Assembly (NCBI GenBank): GCA_964584255.1 | Contig: CAZOZM010000004.1 | Span: forward strand, 62,001 to 126,000 | Reading direction: 5' to 3' | DNA: 64,000 bases | Source of the DNA: UBA3775 sp964584255 | GTDB lineage: Bacteria; Bacillota; Clostridia; Lachnospirales; Lachnospiraceae | Shown here: positions 8,498 through 17,153 of the stretch, one piece after another | How the letters are laid out: each line of letters opens with the position of its first letter | Numbering within the stretch: position 1 is the first letter of the stretch | The notes under the pieces: model-generated | What the model saw: the letters and a program-made list of their open reading frames with translations, nothing else | Database searches by the model: none | What the model was told of the DNA's origin: nothing | Translations under genes and position numbers: made by a program

Positions 8498-9691
8498 TCA
8501 GATAAGTCCGTACTCCTTTGCCAATGCTTCAAAAGCCGAAAGCGAACGTTTAATCATTTCATAATCTACGCAATATGCAAGTCTTACATATCCCGGACCG
8601 GCAAATCCCTTTCCAGCAACCAACAGAAGATGATATTTTTTTGCCGCCTCCACAAAAGCAGTATCATCCCCACCCGGAGCTTTCATCCAAATATAGAATG
8701 CTCCCTCCGGTTTTACAACTGTAAATCCATATGAAACAAGCGCATCATAGAGAAGTTTTCTGTTTCTGTCATATGCAGCTATATCCGTGCTGCAGTCGAG
8801 ACATCTCTCAATCACCTTCTGCTGAAGTGAAGGTGCATTTACAAATCCAAGCACCCTGTTAGCCACTGCAGCTCCCGCAATAATATCCTCTGCATTGTCA
8901 AGTTCATCAGGCAATACAAGATATCCTATTCTTTCACCCGGAAGCGAAAGCGACTTGCTGTATGAGTATCCTACAATGGTATTATGGTAATATTTTGTCA
9001 GATATGGTACTTCAACATCTCCATAGACCAATTCTCTGTATGGTTCGTCTGATATAAGATATATTTCCGTACCGAATTCCTTCTCCTTTGAAAGGAGAAC
9101 TTCCGCAATCTCTTTTATTGTCTTTTCAGGATAAATTACGCCTGTCGGATTGTTAGGTGTATTTACAATTACCGCTTTTGTCTTTTCCGTTATTGCGGAT
9201 GCCAGAGTCTCCGCTACCGGTAAAAATGTGTGTTCATCAGTTTTTACCGGCACAACAACACCATCATAATTTGCCACATAATTATTGTACTCTACGAAAT
9301 ATGGCGCAAATGCAATAACTTCATCTCCCGGATTCAACAGGGTCTTTAAGATAACATTGAGACCTCCTGCCGCTCCTACCGTCATAAGAATATTCTCTGC
9401 GCTAAAAGATGTTCCGAATCTCTTATTAAGACTCTTGGCAACTGCATCACGCACTGAAGGATAACCCGCATTGCTCATATATCCATGGATAAATACAGGA
9501 TCTTCTTCATTTATTATATCAATTATACTGTTTTTTACTTCATCCGGAGCAGGAACGCTCGGATTTCCCAAACTGTAGTCATAAACATTTTCCTTACCGA
9601 ATTCTTTTGCCATCTTCATGCCTTCTTCAAACATTGCACGAATGGCTGATCCGTTCTTCACGAGTGACTGTACTTTTTCAGATATCATCAT
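8498..9691 (-). CDS. Pyridoxal-phosphate aminotransferase, class I/II (aspartate aminotransferase-like)
   Basis: A 397-residue fold-type I aminotransferase. Visible features are the YSLGNPSVPAPDEV block near the start, NTPNNPTGVIY, the SDEPYRELVY cofactor-binding strand, and the Schiff-base lysine in SYSKSLSLPGERIGY. It resembles the large AspC/AlaT-like group of Clostridia, where the amino-acid substrate cannot be read from sequence. GGAAGG stands five bases before the first of two adjacent ATG codons. The gene lies 90 bases upstream of hisC on the same strand, so co-transcription is possible; no terminator is obvious between them. Confidence 0.85.
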   Translation of the reverse strand: MMISEKVQSLVKNGSAIRAMFEEGMKMAKEFGKENVYDYSLGNPSVPAPDEVKNSIIDIINEEDPVFIHGYMSNAGYPSVRDAVAKSLNKRFGTSFSAENILMTVGAAGGLNVILKTLLNPGDEVIAFAPYFVEYNNYVANYDGVVVPVKTDEHTFLPVAETLASAITEKTKAVIVNTPNNPTGVIYPEKTIKEIAEVLLSKEKEFGTEIYLISDEPYRELVYGDVEVPYLTKYYHNTIVGYSYSKSLSLPGERIGYLVLPDELDNAEDIIAGAAVANRVLGFVNAPSLQQKVIERCLDCSTDIAAYDRNRKLLYDALVSYGFTVVKPEGAFYIWMKAPGGDDTAFVEAAKKYHLLLVAGKGFAGPGYVRLAYCVDYEMIKRSLSAFEALAKEYGLI

Positions 9692-9754
9692 CGTTACCTT
9701 CCTTTCACTTCATCTTTATGATTTTACACCAGCCTTCTTTATTTGTAAAGTATA

Positions 9755-11347
9755 TCAGTCGGTTCCCGAGTCCCTGATGGCATTAAAAACCCCTTCCGCA
9801 TCAAGTATACCAAACCCCCACTGAGAATCCGTTCCTTCACTTACCGGTCTGCTTCCGGTTATAAGAAGCCTTTTCAAGCCGGTTCCCGTAATATACTTTC
9901 TGTCACTTAGAACAGCTGCCCACTGCATTATAAGAACCGCTGTTCCCGCAGTTACCGCCGCTGCCACGCTGGTCCCCGTGAATCCGGTAATCCTTTCCCT
10001 GACACAATTATAGGCATTGACATCTACTCCCGGAGCACACAGTTCCGGTTTCCCGTTTATTCTTCCCCTGCCGCTCTCCGGATAAATTCTTCCGTTTTCA
10101 CCGTCATATGCCCCAACCGTGCATGTAAAAACCGCATCTCCGGGAGATGTAATCGTATTTTCAACTGTCGGTGTAAGAAACTCGATTCCTCCCGTACCGA
10201 ATCCGGTGACCGGCAGATATGCTGAAATTCTTACTTCCCGATTTCTGCTTTCTTCCGTTACCGATATTTTCCAGATTCCCTCAGCCATCCCCGAAATTCT
10301 CATATATATAATGCACTTTTCTGAGCGGTAATCATATCTTTCCGTCTTAATCGAAAAATCCGTACCCTCAAATAAAAAACTGAACCTTCCGCCGTCTCCT
10401 CCCACCTGCTTTCTTTCTCCTGTAGGACTCTCCACAATAACGGACGGTCTTGCCCCCTGTGAGAGAATCATATTTATGAAAGTGTCAGTTTCTCTTTTGT
10501 TAACATACAATGGAAATTCCGCTGTCTGAATTTCATTTTCCGTATTAAATATTCTGTTTTCGGAATGTGCCCTTGCAATCGCCATATTTCCTGCAGCAGT
10601 TATCACAGCCGTATGAAGCTGACGGTTTATAAAATCCAGATATTCTTCAAGATATCCGCTTCCATCATGCGTTCCAAGATTCGTTTCAAAAGGAATTACC
10701 AGTACGAGAGGCTTCTCCCCGGCCCTCCTGACAGCATAGTCTACAGCCTCAATGATATCCGTTTCCGAATATGCTTTTGCTTTTCTGTTAATGTTATAGT
10801 GTTCATACTCCGATTCATCCGCAAGTTTCAGCGACACCGCAATTATCTCCGCATCCGGTGCAATTCCCTCAAACTCATTCCCTGATTTTTCACCGCATAT
10901 TATACTTGCCATCATGGTTCCGTGAACAAGTTTTTCTTTATCCCTCACAAACCGGCCGTAAACCGCTTCATCATTAAGCTCATTGCCCGAAAGTTCCCTT
11001 CCTTCTGTCTGATCATAATAGTATGAAATCTTAGATGTTCCGTCATTTTTTCTCAATATCCGCGTCCCTATGTCAACTCCATCATCAATAATGGCTACAC
11101 ATACTCCTCCGCCATAAAGATTCAGACCGGACATTCTTCTCACACGGTTAATTCCGGTTTCTTCCAGAACATTACTCTCACTCAATCCGTAACACTTCGG
11201 ATAATTAGCTTCAATCACATCCTCAAAAGCAAGATTTTCTCCATAATTCAATATGGCATATCTTCCTGCTGCCACTATATACGAGTCCGGTTTATAAACA
11301 TATTCCGTTATCGTAGGATTATCATTATAAGGTACTATATATTTCAT
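9755..11347 (-). CDS. S8 family subtilisin-like serine protease (Csp-like)
   Basis: The 530-residue protein keeps the subtilase triad: Asp88 in VAIIDDGVD, His142 in LVHGTMMAS, Ser460 in GFTGTSVAAAVTAG, and oxyanion Asn254 in ITAAGNM. An insert of about 150 residues (roughly 265-415), rich in beta strands, separates the Asn from the Ser segment, like the jelly-roll insert of clostridial CspB germination proteases. There is no signal peptide, so it may act inside the cell or be packaged in spores. CspA or CspC pseudoproteases are not nearby. All catalytic residues are present, so it should be active. It stands alone, convergent with the upstream aminotransferase terminator-free gap and divergent from the LCP gene. 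Confidence 0.88.
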   Translation of the reverse strand: MKYIVPYNDNPTITEYVYKPDSYIVAAGRYAILNYGENLAFEDVIEANYPKCYGLSESNVLEETGINRVRRMSGLNLYGGGVCVAIIDDGVDIGTRILRKNDGTSKISYYYDQTEGRELSGNELNDEAVYGRFVRDKEKLVHGTMMASIICGEKSGNEFEGIAPDAEIIAVSLKLADESEYEHYNINRKAKAYSETDIIEAVDYAVRRAGEKPLVLVIPFETNLGTHDGSGYLEEYLDFINRQLHTAVITAAGNMAIARAHSENRIFNTENEIQTAEFPLYVNKRETDTFINMILSQGARPSVIVESPTGERKQVGGDGGRFSFLFEGTDFSIKTERYDYRSEKCIIYMRISGMAEGIWKISVTEESRNREVRISAYLPVTGFGTGGIEFLTPTVENTITSPGDAVFTCTVGAYDGENGRIYPESGRGRINGKPELCAPGVDVNAYNCVRERITGFTGTSVAAAVTAGTAVLIMQWAAVLSDRKYITGTGLKRLLITGSRPVSEGTDSQWGFGILDAEGVFNAIRDSGTD

Positions 11348-11433
11348 AGAGGCCTTTTTGCCTATTCTATTGTTTCAAATCCGGCAATATTCCGCTGTAT
11401 TTTGAAACTTTTATTAAGAAGATATCAAGCTCA

Positions 11434-11462
11434 TTTACATCTTTTTTTTACTATGATACAAT
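11434..11462 (+). promoter_or_regulatory. Promoter of the LCP-family gene
   Basis: TTTACA at 11434-11439 and TACAAT at 11457-11462 are 17 bases apart. The leader is about 80 bases and ends in an AGGAG ribosome site at 11541-11545, three bases before the ATG at 11549. Confidence 0.65.
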
Positions 11463-11548
11463 AATCCGGATGTTTATTTTACGGTCGGACCGGAGGTACG
11501 GATTTCTATCATTCCCGCATTTTCCGGTTTCCGGGAAACGAGGAGACA

Positions 11549-13090
11549 ATGAAGAAGAACAAACGAAATCCTAAAAAAAACAGAGGCAGATTATGTTTTC
11601 TGCTCTCACTTCTCCAAATACTGATTTCAGCATTTCTCATCTATTCACTTCATGAAATTAACATATTACCGGCAAAATACTTTCTGGCGGTCGTCGCCGT
11701 ACTCATTCTGTGCGGAATCTTCACTATAAAAAAATCCTTTACTTCCATGGTTTCCCATGGCCGCAGAAGAGTCGGATTACTTTCACCCTTTATTTCAGTC
11801 ATACTGATAATCCTTTCAGTACCGGCCTCCTATTACATCTTGTCTGCCGACAAAATGATAAGCAATATAACTTCCCCTGCAGGAAGCAGTGCCGACATTT
11901 CCGATGAAAACTTTGTGTCGATTATTACACTCAAGGATTCATCACTCTCACTTGTAACAGAACTCGACGGGCTGAATCTTGGAATAGATAATTCGTTTGA
12001 TGCTGACAAAATGAACTACTCTGTCAAATGGCTTGAAAAGAAGTATGACATAAACTGTAATTCCGAGAACTATACAAATCTCCGGGATTTTGTTGACAAT
12101 CTGTATAATGGCAGTCTTGATGCCATTATTCTTGAATCTTCAAGATACACTCTCATGGAAAATTTAAGTGAAACCTTCACTGATGATACAAAAATTATTG
12201 CGAGAATTGCAGTTGACTACAGTGAATACAATAATTCCACCGCTTCAGAACCTGTTGCCACTCTTCCTCCGAGACCTGACGGCAACATAGCTGATGGCGG
12301 GTCCGTAACGGATTCTCCTTTCATTGTTTATGTCAGCGGCATCGATACATCGGGTTCCATTGCTCTTAAAAGCAGAAGTGATACAAATATATTAATGGCG
12401 GTAAATCCGAGAACCAAAAAGATTCTTCTTGTTTCAACTCCGAGAGATACCTACACGCCTTTATATGGTGTTTCCGGCAGTGTAAAAGACAAGCTTACAC
12501 ATGCAGGTCTTTATGGTCCTGAATGTTCAATGGGCACACTGGAGACCCTCTATGACATAAGCATAGACTACTATATAAGAGTAAACTTCTCTTCCGTAAT
12601 TGACATAGTTGATGCCCTCGGTGGCGTTGATGTTTACTCCGCTTATTCATTCACCTCGCAAAACACATCCGGATATTCCTTTACCAAAGGATATAATCAT
12701 GTAAACGGTGCTGCTGCACTCTCATTCTGTCGTGAAAGATATTCCTTCGGCAATGGAGACTATCAGCGCGGTCAGAATCATATCGAAATGATTAAGGCTG
12801 TAATCAACAAAGCCTGTTCTCCTGCCATCCTTGGCAACTTTGATGAGCTCATGGAAGCTGTTTCCTCCTGTGTTCAAACCAGTCTTTCGGCAGATGAACT
12901 GACGTCACTTGTAAAAATGCAGCTTAATGACGGAGCCTCATGGGAATTTGAATCCATGGCTCTAACCAATACCGGTTCATCATCATCAACCTGCTATTCA
13001 CTTCCGGGTCCGTCCTTATATGTCGGAATCATTGATGAAGATTCAAGACAGGAAATCAGCAGGGCATTTGACGAATTTATGACAGAATAA
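11549..13090 (+). CDS. LytR-CpsA-Psr (LCP) family cell-wall polymer ligase
   Basis: LCP enzymes move polyprenyl-linked glycopolymers (teichoic acid, capsule) onto peptidoglycan at the cell surface. The 513-residue protein has a basic cytoplasmic tip, three membrane segments (about 15-100), a poorly conserved extracellular part, and the LCP domain from about residue 255: the SRSDTNILMAVNPRTKKILLVSTPRDTY core with the conserved Arg and Asp pairs, then LTHAGLYGP and GGVDVYS, and an arginine-rich CRERYSFGNGDYQRGQNH. The middle part (about 115-230) resembles an accessory domain found in many Firmicute LCPs. The nearby polyprenyl sugar transferase and Glf fit a surface-polysaccharide setting. Confidence 0.92.
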   Translation: MKKNKRNPKKNRGRLCFLLSLLQILISAFLIYSLHEINILPAKYFLAVVAVLILCGIFTIKKSFTSMVSHGRRRVGLLSPFISVILIILSVPASYYILSADKMISNITSPAGSSADISDENFVSIITLKDSSLSLVTELDGLNLGIDNSFDADKMNYSVKWLEKKYDINCNSENYTNLRDFVDNLYNGSLDAIILESSRYTLMENLSETFTDDTKIIARIAVDYSEYNNSTASEPVATLPPRPDGNIADGGSVTDSPFIVYVSGIDTSGSIALKSRSDTNILMAVNPRTKKILLVSTPRDTYTPLYGVSGSVKDKLTHAGLYGPECSMGTLETLYDISIDYYIRVNFSSVIDIVDALGGVDVYSAYSFTSQNTSGYSFTKGYNHVNGAAALSFCRERYSFGNGDYQRGQNHIEMIKAVINKACSPAILGNFDELMEAVSSCVQTSLSADELTSLVKMQLNDGASWEFESMALTNTGSSSSTCYSLPGPSLYVGIIDEDSRQEISRAFDEFMTE

Positions 13091-13093
13091 TCT

Positions 13094-13128
13094 AAAAAAG
13101 CAGGGCTTAGATTAAGCCCTGCTTTTTT
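13094..13128. terminator. Bidirectional terminator after the LCP gene
   Basis: AAAAAAGCAGGGCTTA and its complement are separated by three bases, with A/T runs on both sides. It serves the LCP gene (+) and the membrane-protein gene (-) that ends at 13135. Confidence 0.9.
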
Positions 13129-13134
13129 ATCCCA

Positions 13135-13827
13135 TTAGAAAACTACAAGAACCAATAATATTGAAATAATGGCCTGCGGAATAAATCCATAAAAAATCCT
13201 ATCCCATATCTTCAGTTCTTCATAGCTTTTCAGTTTCTGCTTCTTCTCTCCACTATGTTTGGAAATAAAGAAATCAATTATATCAAAAACCATTTCCACA
13301 ACAAAAAAGGCAATTAAAATTTTGCCATATACACTTTTGAAATTAATTGCAAAAACAGCAATAATCATACCTGCCATTCTTGTTGAAACGGTTTTATATG
13401 TGTCCGGATTAGAGAGATCCGCTGATTTATATCTGTATTCCTCAATTATATCAAAAACCATTTCCACAACAAAAAAGGCAATTAAAATTTTGCCATATAC
13501 ACTTTTGAAATTAATTGCAAAAACAGCAATAATCATACCTGCCATTCTTGTTGAAACGGTTTTATATGTGTCCGGATTAGAGAGATCCGCTGATTTATAT
13601 CTGTATTCCTCATCAAGCTTCTGCTTCTCTTTTTCCGTCATGATTTTTCTGGTTGTACCCGATATCTTTTCATCCGCATTCAAAAACTTCTTATACATTC
13701 TGCGAAATCCTGTGATAATAACCGGTCCGAAAAATGTTACGCCCCTTTTTAAAATCAGGCTGTAATATGCTGACGCAAAGAAAATTATCGCGAACACACA
13801 CAGTATCAAAATAATATACTTTAACAT
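13135..13827 (-). CDS. Small membrane protein carrying an exact internal 56-residue duplication
   Basis: Not recognised. The 230-residue product has an N-terminal membrane segment, a basic cytoplasmic loop, then hydrophobic pairs. Residues from EEYRYKSADLSNPDT through VEMVFDII occur twice back to back and identical at DNA level (168 bp), so two copies of a two-helix module are present. Without the duplication the protein would be 174 residues. The gene is the last of the sugar transferase, clpX-like, membrane protein operon; an in-frame GTG at 13836 directly abuts the clpX stop, and the ATG at 13827 with a weak TAGGTG site is the likelier start. Whether the duplication is real or an assembly error cannot be settled here. 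Confidence 0.7.
   Translation of the reverse strand: MLKYIILILCVFAIIFFASAYYSLILKRGVTFFGPVIITGFRRMYKKFLNADEKISGTTRKIMTEKEKQKLDEEYRYKSADLSNPDTYKTVSTRMAGMIIAVFAINFKSVYGKILIAFFVVEMVFDIIEEYRYKSADLSNPDTYKTVSTRMAGMIIAVFAINFKSVYGKILIAFFVVEMVFDIIDFFISKHSGEKKQKLKSYEELKIWDRIFYGFIPQAIISILLVLVVF
13274..13612. repeat. Perfect 168-bp tandem duplication
   Basis: The sequence starting TCAATTATATC at 13274 recurs at 13442 with a 168-base offset and no mismatch through 13444 and 13612 respectively. The copies share a three-base TCA junction. The unit is 56 codons, so the reading frame of the membrane-protein gene is kept. Confidence 0.97.
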
Positions 13828-13836
13828 ATGCTGCAC

Positions 13837-15312
13837 CTATTCTCTTACGCCTATTATCGGACTCCCTGTCTTACGGATATAATCTCCCGTAATCGTAACC
13901 TTGCCAATCATCGGATCTTTTGGTATTTCATACATGATATCAAGCATGAATTCCTCAATTATCGCCCTTAAGGCTCTTGCTCCTGTATTTTTACTTATTG
14001 CAAGTCTCGCAATTTCCTCAAGTGCATCATCCGTAAACTCAAGAAGGACCTCATCCATTGCAAACAACTTCTGATATTGCTTGATTATTGCATTGCTTGG
14101 CTCAACGAGAATTCTCTTGAGCATATTCGTATCCAGACCGCTTAAAGTAAATATTACCGGAAGTCTTCCAAGAAATTCAGGGATCATACCATATTCTCTC
14201 AGGTCTTCCACTGTTACTTTGGAAAGGATGTCCGGGTCATCATCATATTTATCCTTAAGTTCAGAACCGAATCCAATCATTGAAGTTTTTGTCAGTCTGC
14301 TCTTTATGATGTTTTCAAGATCCGGGAACGCTCCACCACACACAAACAAAATGTTTTTTGTGTTGATTGTTGTCATCGGAACCATAGCATTTTTGCTGGT
14401 TGAACCGACCGGAACCTCTACATCAGCTCCTTCAAGCAGCTTCAAAAGTCCCTGCTGAACACTTTCTCCGCTTACATCTCTCTGGTGGGCATTTTTCTTC
14501 TTTGCAATTTTGTCTATCTCATCAATAAATACAATTCCATGTTCCGCACGTTCTACATCATTATCGGCATTTGCAAGAAGCTTACTTAATACGCTTTCGA
14601 CATCGTCACCGATATATCCCGCTTCAGTCAGGGATGTTGCATCCGTAATTGCAAGTGGCACATTAAGAATCTCCGCAAGAGTCTTGAGAAGGTATGTTTT
14701 TCCTGAACCTGTCGGTCCGAGCATAAGCATATTTGACTTCTCTATGGTAATATTGTCGTCCTTAACTTCTTTTTCTTCATGCAGCACTCTCTTGTAATGA
14801 TTGTAGACCGCAACGCTTATGCATTTCTTTGCATATTCCTGGCCGACTACGTGTTTATCAAGCAATTCCTTTATTTTATGAGGTGCCGGCAAATCCTTAA
14901 GCGTCATGTTTTTGATTTCCGGACGTGACTCCTTATCATTGCCGCTCTTTTCTTTTTTCGTTCTGACTTTCTGTCTGTTCATTTCCCTTGGGATAACTAT
15001 CCTTACATTACCGAAAGGAAACGGATTCTTTGGTTCTGCCTGCTTCTTTTCCTCTTTCTTTTCGCCTTCATCACCTTCATCTGAGTTTATGGGTTCAACC
15101 GAAACAATATTCTCCAAACCATTCAGATTATTTAATCCCATTCTGTTCATCATGTCAAATGAACGCTGCATGCAGTCATTACACAGGCAAAGGCCATCCT
15201 GAATATGAACCATGCTGCCCGCCTTGCTTTCCGGTCTGTGACACATGCTGCATATATTCTCATATCCGTCATTTCTGTCATCAGAATTTTCTTTTATTTT
15301 ATCATCTATCAA
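13837..15312 (-). CDS. ClpX-like AAA+ protein unfoldase with altered RKH loop
   Basis: ClpX unfolds tagged proteins and feeds them to the ClpP peptidase. The 491-residue protein has a zinc-binding N-domain (Cys21, Cys24, Cys44, Cys47), a long charged linker (about 70-140; family proteins are usually 410-430 residues), Walker A GPTGSGKT at 199-206, pore loop AGYIGDD at 231-237, Walker B VFIDEID near 261-267, sensor arginine EFLGRLPV, and the ClpP-docking loop IGFG at 346-349. The loop that normally reads GGRKHPQQEF is replaced by GSTSKNAMVPMTT (303-315), so the RKH motif used for ssrA-type substrate entry is missing. It starts 12 bases after the sugar transferase and has no clpP nearby. A paralogue of the housekeeping ClpX is the best reading. 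Confidence 0.88.
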   Translation of the reverse strand: MIDDKIKENSDDRNDGYENICSMCHRPESKAGSMVHIQDGLCLCNDCMQRSFDMMNRMGLNNLNGLENIVSVEPINSDEGDEGEKKEEKKQAEPKNPFPFGNVRIVIPREMNRQKVRTKKEKSGNDKESRPEIKNMTLKDLPAPHKIKELLDKHVVGQEYAKKCISVAVYNHYKRVLHEEKEVKDDNITIEKSNMLMLGPTGSGKTYLLKTLAEILNVPLAITDATSLTEAGYIGDDVESVLSKLLANADNDVERAEHGIVFIDEIDKIAKKKNAHQRDVSGESVQQGLLKLLEGADVEVPVGSTSKNAMVPMTTINTKNILFVCGGAFPDLENIIKSRLTKTSMIGFGSELKDKYDDDPDILSKVTVEDLREYGMIPEFLGRLPVIFTLSGLDTNMLKRILVEPSNAIIKQYQKLFAMDEVLLEFTDDALEEIARLAISKNTGARALRAIIEEFMLDIMYEIPKDPMIGKVTITGDYIRKTGSPIIGVRE

Positions 15313-15324
15313 AAATTCGTCCTC

Positions 15325-16740
15325 CTAGTATGCATTTTCATTTCTGAATCCTTTAAAAATAGTCAGAAACAGTATTTTAATATCAAGTCCGATTGTCCAA
15401 TTTTCAATATAATAAAGATCGGCATCAATTCTCTTTGCTATGGAAGTATCCCCACGCAGACCCTTTATCTGAGCCCATCCGGTCATTCCCGGTCTCACCT
15501 GATGCTTTATCATATATCTCGGTATTTCTTCTTTGAATTTCTCAACAAAGTATGGTCTTTCCGGTCTTGGGCCGACAAGACTCATGTCTCCTTTTATAAC
15601 ATTAAATATCTGTGGCAGCTCGTCCAGACTCATACTTCTTATTATGTGTCCGATCTTCGTTATTCTTGCATCGGCATTTCCATCACCTGTCCATTGATAC
15701 GAATCCTCGCCGTTCGTCACAACCGCCATAGAGCGGAATTTATACATCATAAAAGGCTTATTATGAAGTCCCACTCTCTCCTGCTTGTAAATCACCGGTC
15801 CCGGTGAGGTAAACTTTACAAGAAGGGCTATTATTGCCATAGGTATGGAGAAAACAGCCAGGCATATAATTCCCACAACAATATCAAAGACCCTCTTTAT
15901 AACAAAATTGGAAAATGAGGCCAACGGAACATTTCTTATATTTATGATTGGAAGACCTTCCATGTCCTCCATAACGGGTACTGTAGGAATGATGTGGTTA
16001 TAGTCCGGAACAAATATCGTATGGCATCCTGATTTTTCGCATATACCCACAACTCTCCTGAGCTTGTAATAGTCATTAATATTCAGGGATACAACAACCT
16101 CATCATACTGATTTGATCTCAAAAGTTCCTCGAGTTCATCTATTCCCGCGATAACGGCAACTCCCCTGTATTCCGTTCCTTTTTCCTTTTCATCATCGAC
16201 TATACCGTGAATTTTGTATCCCCATTGAGGATTTCCCAATGCTCTGTCTATGAATCCCCTTCCGACAGAACTGTATCCGACAATCAGTACATGTCTGAGA
16301 TTTACACCTCTTGAACGCAGTGCCTGAAGAACAGACTGTAAAAGATGTCTGAAACAGAAACTGAGTGTGAGGTTTGTAAAGAAAAAAATTCCGATAAAGC
16401 CTCGTGAAATGTCCATATCCTTCAGGAAGAAGAGAACGAAGGCGATGAAAAGGACACCATAGATGTTTGCCTTTATAAGGTTCCAAACTTCAATTCGTCT
16501 TCTTCTGGCCATTTCGTAGAGATTGCAGTTGTTATAGATGTAAAGATATCCCGGTATGAAAATAACGAGATATTTAATATATTCAGATAACGGATAATAG
16601 TTCTCATTACCGCCGAGTTCAAGCATTCCCACATTGGAAAGTGCACCAAATCTCAAACTGTAAGCTACCATGTAGGCTATCAGCATTACAACGGCATCAA
16701 AAATCAATCCGAAATTAAATCTGTTTCTATTGTTCTTCAT
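15325..16740 (-). CDS. Polyprenyl-phosphate sugar-1-phosphate transferase (WbaP/EPS initiating enzyme)
   Basis: Transfers a sugar-1-phosphate from a UDP-sugar to undecaprenyl phosphate, the first step of exopolysaccharide or capsule repeat synthesis. The 471-residue protein has four to five N-terminal membrane segments (about 10-135), a nucleotide-binding-like soluble middle domain (HVLIVGYSSVGRGFIDRAL), and the C-terminal catalytic domain beginning KRVFDIVVGIICLAVFSIP with SPGPVIYKQERVGLHNKPF, the conserved KFRSM, SLDELPQIFNVIKGDMSLVGPRPE and the GMTGWAQIKG segment. Sugar choice is not visible. It is followed at once by the clpX-like gene. A terminator-like hairpin stands just ahead of its ribosome site. 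Confidence 0.92.
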   Translation of the reverse strand: MKNNRNRFNFGLIFDAVVMLIAYMVAYSLRFGALSNVGMLELGGNENYYPLSEYIKYLVIFIPGYLYIYNNCNLYEMARRRRIEVWNLIKANIYGVLFIAFVLFFLKDMDISRGFIGIFFFTNLTLSFCFRHLLQSVLQALRSRGVNLRHVLIVGYSSVGRGFIDRALGNPQWGYKIHGIVDDEKEKGTEYRGVAVIAGIDELEELLRSNQYDEVVVSLNINDYYKLRRVVGICEKSGCHTIFVPDYNHIIPTVPVMEDMEGLPIINIRNVPLASFSNFVIKRVFDIVVGIICLAVFSIPMAIIALLVKFTSPGPVIYKQERVGLHNKPFMMYKFRSMAVVTNGEDSYQWTGDGNADARITKIGHIIRSMSLDELPQIFNVIKGDMSLVGPRPERPYFVEKFKEEIPRYMIKHQVRPGMTGWAQIKGLRGDTSIAKRIDADLYYIENWTIGLDIKILFLTIFKGFRNENAY

Positions 16741-16758
16741 TGTAATTACCTTACCTCC

Positions 16759-16788
16759 AAAAAAAGCCAGAAAAAATCCGGCTTTTTT
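16759..16788 (-). promoter_or_regulatory. Terminator-like hairpin in the leader of the sugar-transferase gene
   Basis: On the minus strand, AAAAAAGCCGG, a T-rich loop and CTGGCTTTTTTT form an intrinsic-terminator shape only a few bases before the GGAGG ahead of the ATG at 16740. In that place it could cut transcription of the sugar transferase and clpX-like genes, acting as an attenuator. No competing helix was found. Confidence 0.45.
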
Positions 16789-16872
16789 CTTTAAAACGTT
16801 ATTTACCCAATATTTTCACAATTTTACCATATAAACATGGTATAAGTAAATAAAAGAAAGATAAAATTTCTT

Positions 16873-16901
16873 TTGCTTTTTCTTTAAGAACATGCTATAG
16901 T
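16873..16901 (+). promoter_or_regulatory. Promoter of the 55-codon membrane peptide gene
   Basis: TTGCTT at 16873-16878 and TATAGT at 16896-16901 are 17 bases apart, followed by the GAGAGG ribosome site at 16932-16937. Confidence 0.55.
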
Positions 16902-16943
16902 ATCAACTATGGCTTGTCTGCAACAAAAAAAGAGAGGTTAACC

Positions 16944-17111
16944 ATGAAACATTTTTTAAAAGTACTCGTTACGGCTGTATGTCTTGCATTATTCTTTGTA
17001 GGCTTCTTCATCTGTTCATACGAGATATACAACTCCTACTTTTCAGATGAACCTAAAAACATAATGACATATAGTCTTGCATCATCAGGAAATGCATCTC
17101 TTAGAAGATAA
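16944..17111 (+). CDS. Small single-pass membrane protein, 55 residues, unknown
   Basis: Not recognised. The peptide begins MKHFLKVLVTAVCLALFFVG, a basic start followed by one membrane segment, then a short outer tail with a few acidic residues. A promoter, the GAGAGG site seven bases before the ATG and a strong terminator directly after the stop make a complete one-gene unit, which is the main evidence that it is real. An in-frame ATG at 16914 would extend it by ten residues but lacks a ribosome site. It stands between the sugar transferase and glf, both on the other strand. Confidence 0.6.
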   Translation: MKHFLKVLVTAVCLALFFVGFFICSYEIYNSYFSDEPKNIMTYSLASSGNASLRR

Positions 17112-17112
17112 G

Positions 17113-17152
17113 AAAAGCTCACAGAAACATTGTATTCTCTGTGAGTTTTTCT
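17113..17152. terminator. Bidirectional terminator
   Basis: CTCACAGA at 17118-17125 pairs with TCTGTGAG at 17138-17145, with A and T runs outside. It ends the small membrane peptide gene (+) and the cdaA-to-glf operon (-), whose last stop is at 17154. Confidence 0.85.
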
Positions 17153-17153
17153 T

